A stretch of 56,817 bases of DNA from an uncultured Opitutia bacterium (GCA_903925205.1 CAIYEN010000010.1:1-56817); one strand, 5' to 3'; positions 1-8,006 are shown, numbered from the stretch's first letter. A program made the numbers and translations. Notes: generated by a model from the sequence alone, not told the origin.

Positions 1-200
1 AGATCATCGCCGCCCTCGCCTACAAGAACGCGAAGAACTCCTTCACGCTCCCCGGCCTCGGCAAGCTCGTCCTCGTGCACCGCAAGGCTCGCCAGGGTCG
101 TAACCCTGCCACCGGCGAAGTCATCCAGATCAAGGCTAAGAAGGTCGTGAAGTTCCGCGTGGCTAAGGCCGCGAAGGACGCGATCCTCGGCGCCAAGTAA
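1..200 (+). CDS. HU-family DNA-binding protein, C-terminal part (5' end outside window)
   Basis: Only the last 65 codons are in the window; the reading frame begins at base 3 and ends at a TAA at 198-200. HU proteins are small dimeric histone-like proteins that bend and compact DNA. What shows it here is the C-terminal half of the fold: the GRNPATGE turn at the tip of the DNA-binding arm, followed by basic beta strands (IKAKKVVKFR) and the usual C-terminal helix AKAAKDAIL. A strong hairpin terminator follows 21 bases after the stop, so the gene ends its transcript here. Whether this is HU proper, IHF or a variant with an extended N-terminus cannot be judged without the missing start. Confidence 0.93.
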   Translation, partial: IIAALAYKNAKNSFTLPGLGKLVLVHRKARQGRNPATGEVIQIKAKKVVKFRVAKAAKDAILGAK

Positions 201-221
201 TCTTCGATTACCTTGTCCACC

Positions 222-251
222 AGAGGCGCCTCGCAAGAGGCGCCTCTTTTG
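222..251 (+). terminator. Rho-independent terminator of the HU gene
   Basis: Perfect 10-bp stem (AGAGGCGCCT / AGGCGCCTCT) with a 6-base loop, followed by TTTTG. It sits just after the HU stop codon and before tRNA-Leu. Confidence 0.88.
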
Positions 252-328
252 TTTGGTGCGGTGCCTAACCCGCGACGGTTTTTCTTGCGAGCGTCCGTCC
301 GAGCAGAATGAATGTTCGGACGTAAGTC

Positions 329-412
329 GCCCGGGTGGCGAAATGGCAGCCGCAGCGGACTCAAAATCCGCCGCCCTCTAAAGGCGTGAAGGTTCGAGTC
401 CTTTCCCGGGCA
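329..412 (+). tRNA. tRNA-Leu (anticodon CAA)
   Basis: Cloverleaf with acceptor arm GCCCGGG / CCCGGGC, a long variable arm typical of a class II tRNA, T arm with GGTTCGAGTCC and anticodon CAA at 362-364, which reads UUG leucine codons. CCA is not encoded. Confidence 0.95.
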
Positions 413-436
413 CTTGCGTGAAGGTTTCGCCGCGGC

Positions 437-700
437 TCACGCCGCGGCGAGCCACCACGCGCCAACACCCGCCAGGAGGCCCAGCCCAACGACGAGGAGC
501 GAAGCGCACCCACGGTTCGCCAAGCGTTCACGGTACGAAAGTCCCGTGCCTGGCAGGCCCACCGTCCCATCGACGCGATCCTTGCGCACGTTGAGCGTCG
601 CCCCAGGCCGACCGATCGAAGCGGAGACGCCCGTCTTGGAGAGGTTCAATTTCAAGAACCTTCCCAACGAGACGACCTTACGAAAACGGAAGGAACCCAT
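437..700 (-). CDS. DUF4236-like small membrane protein
   Basis: I place the start at the ATG at 698-700, giving 87 residues beginning MGSFRFRKVVSLGRFLKLN; the longer frame to 784 adds an unlikely Arg-rich stretch. The N-terminal part matches the DUF4236 pattern: a basic FRFRK segment, LNLSKTGVSASIGRPGATLN, then a TVGLPGTGLSY motif. A single hydrophobic helix, rich in Leu, Val, Gly and Trp, closes the protein. Members of this family have no known function and are often fused to or sit beside membrane segments. The gene runs against tRNA-Leu, only 25 bases away, and no Shine-Dalgarno sequence is visible. Function unknown. Confidence 0.72.
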   Translation of the reverse strand: MGSFRFRKVVSLGRFLKLNLSKTGVSASIGRPGATLNVRKDRVDGTVGLPGTGLSYRERLANRGCASLLVVGLGLLAGVGAWWLAAA

Positions 701-797
701 ACGTATCTTATAGAATAACCGTCGCGCGGGACCGCGAGCCCTTTCCGCAGGCCGACTGCGAGATTGCGCCGACGGTTCGCTCAACTATCCTCTGGCC

Positions 798-1445
798 ATG
801 CGCATCGTCTTCGCCGCCCTCAGCTTGGCCGCCGCCACCAGCGACCTGCCGCCATCCCCGCCGCGCGTCACAGTGACGACGATTCCCGGCCGCGATGTCT
901 TTACGTTAGCCTACGACGTGAAGCGCGTTGACCTTCCGTCCAGCCGCCAAGCGGAAATCGGGGAAGCCCTCCAAAGCGCACACCTCGACCAAGTGCTCGC
1001 AGCCCACCTCAAACTCCGGACGGCGACCGAGGCAGCCAAGAAAGCCGCCACCATCCAAGATGAGGCGGCCAAAGCCGTTGACCGCGAAAAGGACCACGTC
1101 CAGAAGCAGCAAGCCGATGTGGATAAAGCGGAGAAGCAAGTCGACACCGCGAAGCAAAACCTCGAGGCCGCCCAACGCCGACGCGACGACGCCAAAACGA
1201 TTGAGGGCTATCAAGCGACGCTGACCACCATGAATAACCGGGTGGCCAATGAGAAGAAACAGGTTGCCCGCGCGAAGGAGATTGCCGCCCGGGCCGAAAG
1301 TCGGGCCAAAGAGGCGGCCCAAGGGGAAGCCCAGGCGGAGAAAGCCCGGAAGGCCGTGGCCGACGAATACGCCAAGGCGGCGGCCGCCGCCGAACCCGCC
1401 CTGCGTAAATTGCGTGCGGCCGCAGGGCTACCCGAGCCGAAATAA
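798..1445 (+). CDS. Hypothetical Ala/Lys-rich coiled-coil protein
   Basis: A 215-residue protein not assigned to any family. Residues 1-14 form a short hydrophobic leader (IVFAALSLAAAT) that may be a weak signal peptide. Residues about 75-205 are almost entirely Ala, Lys, Glu, Gln, Arg and Asp with hardly any Pro or Gly, so a long helical coiled coil is expected; its repeats resemble TolA-like or periplasmic adaptor stalks. The codon pattern agrees with neighbouring genes and the reverse-strand frames here are shadows. It stands alone between the DUF4236 gene and a possible terminator. A structural or envelope-spanning role is possible, but nothing in the sequence settles it. Confidence 0.72.
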   Translation: MRIVFAALSLAAATSDLPPSPPRVTVTTIPGRDVFTLAYDVKRVDLPSSRQAEIGEALQSAHLDQVLAAHLKLRTATEAAKKAATIQDEAAKAVDREKDHVQKQQADVDKAEKQVDTAKQNLEAAQRRRDDAKTIEGYQATLTTMNNRVANEKKQVARAKEIAARAESRAKEAAQGEAQAEKARKAVADEYAKAAAAAEPALRKLRAAAGLPEPK

Positions 1446-1495
1446 GGCTCAGCCGGCCTATGACACAGGCCGAGCCGGCGCGGGCTTGCCTTTTT
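1446..1495 (+). terminator. Possible terminator after the coiled-coil gene
   Basis: CGGCCT (1454-1459) pairs with AGGCCG (1467-1472), extended by GGCT/AGCC across a bulge. A TTTTT run lies 18 bases further on (1491-1495). The distance to the T run makes it a weak call. Confidence 0.35.
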
Positions 1496-1692
1496 CCCGC
1501 CGCCAACCATGGTAGGCGAAGTTCCTTAACAAACGCATCACGAGCAAAGCCGGCCCCGCCGGACTTGCACCAACCGAGCCTTTTAGGCCGCGGTGGTTTT
1601 CAGGATACCCATCCTGAGATGAGGACCGAAAGGTCATAATTCATCCTCCCCCCGGAGTTGATCGTGCTGCGTGCCGCTTCCATCCACACGCC

Positions 1693-1944
1693 ATGATCAA
1701 CACCACCGAAAGCACTCCCACCGCCCCGCGCCTCTCCATCCGCGTCCAGGGCGAAAACCCGTTGCACCACCTCTGGAACAACAACGGGACTTGGTGGATC
1801 CATTACACAATCCACCCCGACGCCTACACGAAGGCCCGCGTCCGCCGTTCGTTGCAAACCCGGGACCTGGCCACAGCCATCCGACGACGCGACGAAGTTC
1901 TCGGGGCCCTGCCCTTTGAACCCAGCGCTAACCGCGCGGCCTAA
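1693..1944 (+). CDS. Stand-alone integrase-type N-terminal (arm/SAM-like) DNA-binding domain
   Basis: 83 residues. The centre reads HLWNNNGTWWIHYTIHPD, then RVRRSLQTRDLATAIRRRDE. A WW-containing strand pair followed by 'R.SL.T.D...A..RRD' is the usual shape of the N-terminal domain of tyrosine recombinases, which binds arm sites through a small beta sheet. Here there is no catalytic domain: the frame stops after an Ala-rich tail and nothing recombinase-like follows downstream. It could be a domesticated DNA-binding protein, an excisionase-like factor or a relic. Codon use is like that of its neighbours, so recent truncation is not obvious. Confidence is good that it is a gene, moderate for the fold and low for a function. 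Confidence 0.6.
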   Translation: MINTTESTPTAPRLSIRVQGENPLHHLWNNNGTWWIHYTIHPDAYTKARVRRSLQTRDLATAIRRRDEVLGALPFEPSANRAA

Positions 1945-1948
1945 CGCC

Positions 1949-2014
1949 ATGACTACCCTGCTCTGCTTAGGTGCGGTGCTTACCCTGCACGTGCTGGCGG
2001 CCCGCGAACTCTGA
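1949..2014 (+). CDS. Possible 21-residue hydrophobic micropeptide
   Basis: ATG at 1949, four bases after the preceding stop, opens a 22-codon frame ending TGA at 2014. The product, MTTLLCLGAVLTLHVLAARE plus one Leu, is long enough to span a membrane once. The tight spacing suggests translational coupling with the integrase-domain gene. A frame this short can arise by chance; conservation would be needed. Confidence 0.25.
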   Translation: MTTLLCLGAVLTLHVLAAREL

Positions 2015-2025
2015 GACCCCGCGCC

Positions 2026-3018
2026 TCAGTAGAACTCGACGATGTATTCCAACTTCGCGCTGCGCCAGCCTTTGACTGGTAAGGAAACGCCGAAACGGTG
2101 GCCACGCTTGGGGATGACTTCCGGCCGAAAGATCACGCACTGGGCGATACCCATCCCTTCACGGGCGACGCGTACATCCGTCAGCTTCAGTTCCTTCAGG
2201 CCTTTGGTCTCTTGAGGAAAACGGTCGGTGCCGCCCAGCAGGTAGACTTTAAGTTCCGGACTATCCTCCACCCGGTAACGGCCTGGATCCAGCGAGATAC
2301 TCCACGCCGCCTTATTGGGCCAATAGGCCAGCGGCCAGAAACCAGCCGCGGGAAAACAAACGATGTGCTCGCCTTTACCCGCGGCGTTACTCGCATCCAT
2401 CGACCACATGGCCGAATAACCACGGACCTGGCCGAACCCGGTGGCGCCCAGCGCGGGGTTCAAACACCAGCGACGGTGGCCGACCCGCGCGACATTAGAA
2501 GCATCACTGTCATCCATGTAGCCGTTGACGGAACCGGTCAGCCCATCGGGCCCCGACGACCAAAAGAGGTTGGAGTGGGACGTGCCTTCGTAGCCCTTCT
2601 TATAGACGAGCTCGTCCATGCCGGCCGGCTTCGGCGGGGTATGCTCGATGTGCCCAATGACGCTGCAGAGATACGCGCCAAATTTACACGTCAGGTTATA
2701 CTCCTCCTTCAGCACGACCTCCGCCTCGAGGCCGCACAAGTAGCGGTAGCCATTCAAGCGGAGCAGTTCGGCCCGAGCCCGCTTCAGCTCATCGGGCTTG
2801 ATCACCAAATCATTCACCACGGCCTTGGCGCCTTTGCCGTCCTTCGGCTTATCAACGCTGTCGGGCGCCTTGGGCTCCTCTTTACCGGTCCGGGCCTTGG
2901 TCTCCAAGGCCTTCAAGCCTGCCTCGATTTCTAAACGCGTCCGCTTGGCGGTCGTATCCGGCGAAACCGCCGCACCGAGTGAGATGGCAATGCCACCGAG
3001 GAGGAGGACCCAGCGCAT
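2026..3018 (-). CDS. Secreted CAP-domain (SCP/PR1-like) protein
   Basis: 330 residues with a signal peptide (MRWVLLLGGIAISLGAAV). Residues 20-75 are a charged linker. The middle, about 80-225, is a CAP-like domain: the helix with RLNGYRYLCGL, a Cys-containing stretch, the SHSNLFW segment, and VGHRRWCLNPALGATGFG, which matches the VGHRRW-LNP signature of bacterial CAP proteins. The C-terminal 100 residues are beta rich and unassigned. CAP proteins are extracellular and often bind lipids or metals, with varied roles. It lies 20 bases downstream of the outer-membrane-type gene on the same strand, so the two are probably one transcript. Confidence 0.75.
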   Translation of the reverse strand: MRWVLLLGGIAISLGAAVSPDTTAKRTRLEIEAGLKALETKARTGKEEPKAPDSVDKPKDGKGAKAVVNDLVIKPDELKRARAELLRLNGYRYLCGLEAEVVLKEEYNLTCKFGAYLCSVIGHIEHTPPKPAGMDELVYKKGYEGTSHSNLFWSSGPDGLTGSVNGYMDDSDASNVARVGHRRWCLNPALGATGFGQVRGYSAMWSMDASNAAGKGEHIVCFPAAGFWPLAYWPNKAAWSISLDPGRYRVEDSPELKVYLLGGTDRFPQETKGLKELKLTDVRVAREGMGIAQCVIFRPEVIPKRGHRFGVSLPVKGWRSAKLEYIVEFY

Positions 3019-3038
3019 GCGCGAAACGGTTTAAAGAA

Positions 3039-3929
3039 TTAGAAGCGCGCGCCGACGTGCACCGCGCAGCCCCACGTCGCCGCAGTCTGGAAGACGCCTT
3101 GGGTCTCGCTGGCGTGCACAAAGGATTGCCGGGAAAACGCGACCCACTCGAACGAACCTTGCACAAACCATGTCCCGCTGCGCTCGAGGAACTGCGTCAC
3201 GCCGATGCGCAACGGGACTTCGCCGATGGAGACCGCCCGGCTGCCATAGGCCGAGCTATCGGCCAGGCGGAACGTGAGCGTTTCATACATCACCGAAAGG
3301 TCGACCCGCGTGGCCTTATCCTCCGTGAGGAACCCGCGGATGATGAGCCCGTTCTGCAGGCCGGTGGCACGGAGCTCCACCTCGGCGGCGAGGCAGGGAC
3401 GCCAGATCGCCTTGAGGTAAGGAATCGGGAGCACCCCGGCTTCGAAACGATCTTCGAGCATCACGCCCACGGCGATGTCGGTTTCTGCATCCGGGCGCCA
3501 GCGGGCTGCGCCCCCGAAGCCCCAGCGAAAACCACGGGAAAGACCCACCCCCTCTTCATAGGCGGACTCCACGGCATAGATGGTTTGGACCGCATACTTG
3601 GCGTTCCAATCCCACTGCTTAAAACCCGTAAGCATCAAGTCGGTGGTATTCCCGTAAGCCTGGTCCGACCCCTTAATCGTACCCGTAAAATCATTCTTGT
3701 ACTTGTAGTACTCCAAGTCGACGGCCGCGGCAGGCGTTGCCCAGATGACTTCGGCGCCCGCACGCGAACGCCCGAAAGACCCGCTCACGGGACCCGCGTG
3801 GGTCACCATTTCCGCACTGCGGGTCTGCCAATCGGCGAGGACCATCCACGGCTTCGCCGGAGCCTCAGCAGCCCGCAAAGCCGTAAAACCAACTGCTGAA
3901 AGTAAGGCAAAATGCGTAAGTTTAGACAT
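3039..3929 (-). CDS. Outer-membrane beta-barrel-like protein
   Basis: 296 residues with a signal peptide ending near ALRAAEA. The mature chain is a run of alternating amphipathic strands (for example VDLEYYKYKNDF, EVELRATGLQ, KATRVDLSVMYETLTFRLAD) and ends in a C-terminal aromatic residue (HVGARF), as expected for a protein inserted by BamA. The layout resembles the DUF6268 or transporter-like outer membrane families, but I cannot name one. It is transcribed divergently from the first amt gene and is followed by the CAP-domain gene. The divergent gap also holds the sigma-54 site of amt, so shared nitrogen control is possible but not shown. Confidence 0.68.
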   Translation of the reverse strand: MSKLTHFALLSAVGFTALRAAEAPAKPWMVLADWQTRSAEMVTHAGPVSGSFGRSRAGAEVIWATPAAAVDLEYYKYKNDFTGTIKGSDQAYGNTTDLMLTGFKQWDWNAKYAVQTIYAVESAYEEGVGLSRGFRWGFGGAARWRPDAETDIAVGVMLEDRFEAGVLPIPYLKAIWRPCLAAEVELRATGLQNGLIIRGFLTEDKATRVDLSVMYETLTFRLADSSAYGSRAVSIGEVPLRIGVTQFLERSGTWFVQGSFEWVAFSRQSFVHASETQGVFQTAATWGCAVHVGARF

Positions 3930-4001
3930 TATTTAAACAGGTAAAAAGAGTGTGTCTTCGAAACCCTCGAAAGCAAGCGACTTGCAGGCACTGCCTAAAA
4001 A

Positions 4002-4018
4002 TTGGCACACATCTTGCT
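4002..4018 (+). promoter_or_regulatory. Sigma-54 (-24/-12) promoter of the first amt gene
   Basis: TTGGCACACATCTTGCT has GG and GC separated by exactly 10 bases, the fixed spacing of RpoN promoters (consensus TGGCAC-N5-TTGC). If C4017 is -12, transcription begins near 4029, four bases before the ATG at 4033. A small palindrome, GCAAG-CGA-CTTGC (3973-3985), lies upstream and might serve an activator. Confidence 0.85.
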
Positions 4019-4032
4019 GAATAATTCGCACT

Positions 4033-5313
4033 ATGCTCGTTTCTATCGCCGCCACCACCGTCACTGCAGGAGACAACGCTTGGGTGCTGATCAGTGCCGC
4101 CTTGGTTCTGCTGATGTGCATCCCGGGGCTCTTCATGTTCTACGGTGGCTTGGTCCGAACCAAGAACGTCCTCTCCATCGCGGCCCAATGCGTCGCGCTC
4201 ACGGCCATGGGCCTCCTGCTCTGGTGGGCCTGCGGCTATTCCCTGGTCTTTGGTAAGAGCCTCCAAGGTTCGTTCCTCGGGCATATCTTTGGCGGCACCG
4301 AGCACCTGGGCTTTGCAGGGATCGGAGCGGAGGCGAGCACCTATGAGCCGCGCATCGCTGCGGGGACCTTCGCCCTTTTCCAAGCCATGTTTGCGGCGAT
4401 CACGCCGGCCCTGATCATCGGTGCCGTCGCTGAGCGCATGAAGTTCTCGGCGGTCATGTTCTTCTCTCTGCTCTGGACGATCTTCGTTTATTACCCCGTC
4501 GCGCACGCCGTGTGGGGGCAGACGGGCGACTTCGCAGGCCTAGCTAATCCCGCCGCCGCCTTTAAGGCCGCCGACTTCGCGGGCGGTATCGTGGTCCACA
4601 TGACCTCTGGCTGGTCGGCGCTCTTACTTTGTATTTTGGTCGGCCCGCGCGCGGGCTTCGGCAAGCGGGCGATGACGCCCCACAGCATGGTGCTTTGCGT
4701 CCTCGGCACGGGGCTGCTTTGGGCTGGCTGGTATGGCTTTAATGCGGGGTCGGCCCTCGCTGCCGACGGTGTCGCCGTCCAAGCTTTCCTCACCACCACA
4801 CTCGGGGCCGCGGCCGCCACCCTCGTCTGGGCGCTCGTCGAAAAACTGCACCGCGGAAAGCCCTCGGTGCTCGGCCTGTGCTCCGGCTCGATTGCGGGCC
4901 TCGCGACGATCACCAACGCCGCTGGCTTTGTTTCAGGGACTTCCGCAGTCCTCATCGGCGCGCTGGCGGGCGGCCTCTCCTATTGGGCCTGCTCGGTCCT
5001 GAAGGGGAAGCTAGGCTATGACGACGCCCTCGATACCTTCGGCGTCCACGGCATCGGGGGCACCTTAGGCGCGCTGGCCACCGGTCTCTTGATGAGTTCA
5101 GCCGCCCATGCCGCCGGCGGCGGCTTAATCGCCCAAGGCCTTCTGCAAGGTCAGCTCCTTGCGATGCTCTTGTGTATTCTTCTTTCCTTGGCAGCCACCT
5201 GGCTGATCGCGCAAGTCGTCGCCAAGACCATTGGCCTGCGCCCCACGGAGGAAGAAGAAGCCCAAGGCTTGGACATCGCGGACCACGGCGAAGAAGGTTA
5301 TCAGCACAATTAA
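4033..5313 (+). CDS. amt: Ammonium transporter (Amt/MEP family)
   Basis: 426 residues, close to the usual 400-450, and no cleavable signal peptide. Amt trimers conduct ammonium across the inner membrane. The sequence shows the first helix with FMFYGGLVRTKNVLS, the AERMKFSA loop, FAGGIVVHMTSGWSALL with pore His189, WAGWYGFNAGSAL, and DTFGVHGIGGTLGAL with the second pore His339. The C-terminal tail (RPTEEEEAQGLDIADHGEEGY) is the segment contacted by PII proteins such as GlnK. No glnK is adjacent. A sigma-54 promoter directly upstream points to induction under nitrogen limitation. The next gene is a diverged paralogue with its own sigma-54 promoter, 151 bases after this stop. Confidence 0.97.
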   Translation: MLVSIAATTVTAGDNAWVLISAALVLLMCIPGLFMFYGGLVRTKNVLSIAAQCVALTAMGLLLWWACGYSLVFGKSLQGSFLGHIFGGTEHLGFAGIGAEASTYEPRIAAGTFALFQAMFAAITPALIIGAVAERMKFSAVMFFSLLWTIFVYYPVAHAVWGQTGDFAGLANPAAAFKAADFAGGIVVHMTSGWSALLLCILVGPRAGFGKRAMTPHSMVLCVLGTGLLWAGWYGFNAGSALAADGVAVQAFLTTTLGAAAATLVWALVEKLHRGKPSVLGLCSGSIAGLATITNAAGFVSGTSAVLIGALAGGLSYWACSVLKGKLGYDDALDTFGVHGIGGTLGALATGLLMSSAAHAAGGGLIAQGLLQGQLLAMLLCILLSLAATWLIAQVVAKTIGLRPTEEEEAQGLDIADHGEEGYQHN

Positions 5314-5433
5314 ATGGCCCAACGAGCCGGCGGTACGCTCAACCGCCCCCTGATTGCTCGAAAAGAGGCAAGGCTCGGCCGGGGTTGCGTCGGATTTTAA
5401 TCAAAAAAGCTGGGGGGGCGTTTCCCCGCAAGG

Positions 5434-5450
5434 TTGGCACGACCGTTGCG
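5434..5450 (+). promoter_or_regulatory. Sigma-54 (-24/-12) promoter of the second amt gene
   Basis: TTGGCACGACCGTTGCG matches the RpoN consensus TGGCACG-N4-TTGC almost perfectly, with GG and GC 10 bases apart. Its first base is 31 bases before the ATG at 5465, exactly the offset seen at the first amt gene, and predicts a leader of about four bases. Confidence 0.9.
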
Positions 5451-5464
5451 ATAGGGGGAATGCC

Positions 5465-6997
5465 ATGAACTCCCTGCTCCGCACACTCACCATCCTCGCC
5501 CTCGCGGCGGCGCCCTACTGGGCGTCGGCTGCGGAGAGCACTCCCGCCCCGGCAGCCGCACCTGCGGCTGAAGCGGCCAAGACGCCCCCACCCCCGCCGG
5601 CCCCCACCCTTGAACAGCGCTTGGCTGGCATCGAGGCCTACCTCGGCAACGGCGACCCCACTGCCGTCCTGAAAGACGCCAAGGGCAATATCCCCGCTGG
5701 CCTGACCACCCCGGCCGCGAGCTCGACGGGCCCAGGCCATAACGGCTTCATGATGATTTGCGCCGCCTTGGTGCTCTTCATGACGCTCCCTGGCCTCTTC
5801 CTCTTCTACGGCGGCTTGGTCCGTTCGAAGAACGTCCTCTCCGTCGTCGCCCAGTGCTTCGGCCTAGCCGGGCTTGTCACCATCCTCTGGTGGGCCGTCG
5901 GTTACTCGCTCGTCTTCGGTAAGAGCTTCGACGGCACGCTGCTTGGCCACGTCTTCGGCGGCAGCGAATTCTTCTTCATGAACGGCGTCACCTCGGCGCC
6001 GAACACCGACTACGCCTACTGGATCTCCCAGAACGTCTTCTCGATGTACCAGCTCATGTTCGCGATCATTACCCCGGCGCTGATCGTCGGTGCGATCGCG
6101 GAACGTATGAAGTTCTCCGCGCTGATGGCCTTCATGACGGCGTGGATGTTCCTCGTCTACTTCCCGATGGCCCACGCCATCTGGGGCATCACGGGTGACA
6201 TGAACGGCGTCTGGAACGCCAAGGCCACCATCAAGGCCATCGACTTCGCCGGTGGTACGGTCGTCCACATGACCTCTGGTTGGTCTGCCCTGCTCCTCTG
6301 CATCATCCTCGGACCGCGCCTCGGCTTCGGTAAGAAGTCGATGAGCCCGCACAGCATGGTGCTCTGTGCAGTCGGTACCGGTATGCTCTGGGTAGGTTGG
6401 TACGGCTTCAACGCTGGCTCGGCCCTCGCCGCTGACGGTGTCGCCGCCCAGGCCTTCACCACGACGACCCTCGCCGCGGCCGTTGCCGCCTTCACTTGGG
6501 GTGCCCTCGAATGGATTCTCCGTAAGCACGCTAGCGTCTTAGGCATCTGCTCGGGCGCCGTCGCTGGCCTCGTCGTGATCACCCCGGCCACGGGTTTCGT
6601 CTCCGCCACGGGTGCGGTCATCATCGGCGTCCTCGCTGGGGTAGTGCCCTTCCTCGCGGTGGTCTACCTGAAGTCCAAGCTCGGCTATGACGATGCCCTC
6701 GACACCTTCGGCGTGCACGCTGTCGGTGGCACCTTGGGCGCCATCATGACCGGCGTCCTCGCCACGGTCGACGCCAACGGCAACCTGGCCACCAACCTCA
6801 AGGACGTCGTCGGCAAGACGCTCCTCACCGAACAGTTCAAGGCGATCGCCATCACCTTAGTCCTCTCCCTCGTGGCCACCGCCATCATCGCCTACGCGGT
6901 GAAGGCCGTCATCGGCCTGCGCCCGACCGAAGAAGACGAGTCCCGCGGCTTGGATATCTCGGACCACGGCGAAGAAGGCTACAACCACAACTCCTAA
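5465..6997 (+). CDS. amt: Ammonium transporter with signal peptide and periplasmic N-terminal extension
   Basis: I choose the ATG at 5465 (510 residues) because it gives a clear signal peptide (MNSLLRTLTILALAAAPYWA) and the sigma-54 promoter lies inside the longer frame. After cleavage comes a Pro/Ala-rich linker (about 24-48), then a short helical piece with EQRLAGIEAYLGNGD, and only at about residue 95 the Amt core. The core carries FLFYGGLVRSKNV, AERMKFSALM, GGTVVHMTSGW (pore His), WYGFNAGSALAADG and TFGVHAVGGTLGA (second pore His), and ends with the same PII-contact tail as the upstream paralogue. Amt proteins with long periplasmic extensions are known, but the role of this one is unclear. 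A strong terminator follows. Confidence 0.96.
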   Translation: MNSLLRTLTILALAAAPYWASAAESTPAPAAAPAAEAAKTPPPPPAPTLEQRLAGIEAYLGNGDPTAVLKDAKGNIPAGLTTPAASSTGPGHNGFMMICAALVLFMTLPGLFLFYGGLVRSKNVLSVVAQCFGLAGLVTILWWAVGYSLVFGKSFDGTLLGHVFGGSEFFFMNGVTSAPNTDYAYWISQNVFSMYQLMFAIITPALIVGAIAERMKFSALMAFMTAWMFLVYFPMAHAIWGITGDMNGVWNAKATIKAIDFAGGTVVHMTSGWSALLLCIILGPRLGFGKKSMSPHSMVLCAVGTGMLWVGWYGFNAGSALAADGVAAQAFTTTTLAAAVAAFTWGALEWILRKHASVLGICSGAVAGLVVITPATGFVSATGAVIIGVLAGVVPFLAVVYLKSKLGYDDALDTFGVHAVGGTLGAIMTGVLATVDANGNLATNLKDVVGKTLLTEQFKAIAITLVLSLVATAIIAYAVKAVIGLRPTEEDESRGLDISDHGEEGYNHNS

Positions 6998-7020
6998 GCC
7001 CCCTTAGGGAGTCCGGCTAC

Positions 7021-7052
7021 CAGGCCGCCCAGCAACGGGCGGCCTGTTTTTT
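7021..7052 (+). terminator. Rho-independent terminator of the amt pair
   Basis: Perfect 10-bp GC-rich stem CAGGCCGCCC / GGGCGGCCTG with loop AGCAAC, followed by six T residues. Confidence 0.95.
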
Positions 7053-7060
7053 GCCAAGGG

Positions 7061-7142
7061 AACCAATGCACCCACTGGGTGTTAACAAACCATGATAAAA
7101 GGTTGCCAGGTTAACCAATGCTGACACCTTGCTGTCTATAAA
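7061..7142 (+). promoter_or_regulatory. Control region of the MerR-like gene
   Basis: Contains an inverted repeat CACCC-ACT-GGGTG (7069-7081), the motif GGTGTTAACAA (7078-7088), a palindrome GGTTAACC (7109-7116), a direct repeat AACCAATGC (7061-7069 and 7113-7121) and a TATAAA -10-like element (7137-7142). GGTGTTAA-AA recurs in front of the next gene at 8007-8017, suggesting a shared operator. No clear -35 is visible at normal spacing. Confidence 0.45.
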
Positions 7143-7150
7143 AGAAATCT

Positions 7151-7981
7151 ATGTTAAAAATCTCAGCCCAAATAGGAGACGACTTCCTCGGTACCGCCGA
7201 AGAACTCGCCCTCCATGTCTCGGCCAAGCTGCAAGCACTCGGCTTTGGCGATCGCCACCGGGCGACCGAGCGCCTCGTCCGCTTCTATACCTACGAGAAT
7301 CTCATTTCTAAGCCCGAACGGGCCAATGACGACCGACGCAAAGCCAACTACGGCAGCCTCCAGGTTCGCCAATTACTCTTGGCGAGGCTTTTGGCCGAAC
7401 GCGGCTGGGAACTCGACCGTATCCGCAACCTGCTCAAGGATAACGGCCACGTCGATAAACTGAACAAGTTAATCGACGAATTAGCCCAGCCCAACGAGGC
7501 CGAACGCCTCTTCTTCCGAACGGCCTCGCATCAAGATACCGAAGGGCATGTCCGCCCTGCCACGATGCGCTCCAACCGCCTCTACAGCGTCGCCACCTTT
7601 GACGCCGATTCTGTCAGCGAACCCGACGCGGGGATGCCTTCACCACGCAAGAGCCGCTTCGCGCACGAGACTTTCCAACAGCTGCGCGATCTCGCGGAAT
7701 CCCCCATGCCGGCGGTGCAGTTCCGTAAACTGGTCATCAAGGAGTCCATGCGCCCGGATTTAGAGCCGGAAGTCCGGGAACTTTATCAGCAATTACTAGC
7801 CTTCCATCCGACCTCCCGCGGGGAGGAACCTAAGCGCGAAAGGTGGACCCGTTTGCGACTCTCCCACTGGTGCGAAGCTTCTTTCCATATCGATAACCGC
7901 GGTCGTCCCAGTGAGGAAGAGCTAGATGAAATCGTAAATAAATTCCGCAAAGCACTGAAAGATAGTTACTTAAGAGTTTGA
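7151..7981 (+). CDS. MerR-family-like transcriptional regulator
   Basis: 276 residues. Residues about 18-105 look like a MerR-type winged helix: ERLVRFYTYENLISKPER followed by ANYGSLQVRQLLLARLLAERGWELDRIRNLL, where the Y-x-x-x-x-L-I turn and the 'R-x-L-L-x-x-G-x-x-L-x-x-I' helix are the standard recognition and dimerisation parts. The C-terminal 150 residues match no sensor domain I know; there is no Cys cluster for metals and no GyrI-like fold. The gap upstream carries repeats that suggest autoregulation, and the related motif before the VWA gene suggests that gene is a target. Codon use and AT content are slightly different from neighbours at both gene ends. Confidence 0.75.
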   Translation: MLKISAQIGDDFLGTAEELALHVSAKLQALGFGDRHRATERLVRFYTYENLISKPERANDDRRKANYGSLQVRQLLLARLLAERGWELDRIRNLLKDNGHVDKLNKLIDELAQPNEAERLFFRTASHQDTEGHVRPATMRSNRLYSVATFDADSVSEPDAGMPSPRKSRFAHETFQQLRDLAESPMPAVQFRKLVIKESMRPDLEPEVRELYQQLLAFHPTSRGEEPKRERWTRLRLSHWCEASFHIDNRGRPSEEELDEIVNKFRKALKDSYLRV

Positions 7982-8006
7982 TTCATATTTATGACAGTAT
8001 CTTTTA

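Noticed and set aside
3973-3996. Palindromes GCAAG-CGA-CTTGC and AGGC-ACT-GCCT as a terminator or NtrC site
   Set aside because: No T run and no upstream gene to end; they do not match the NtrC consensus, so mentioned only as possible activator sites.
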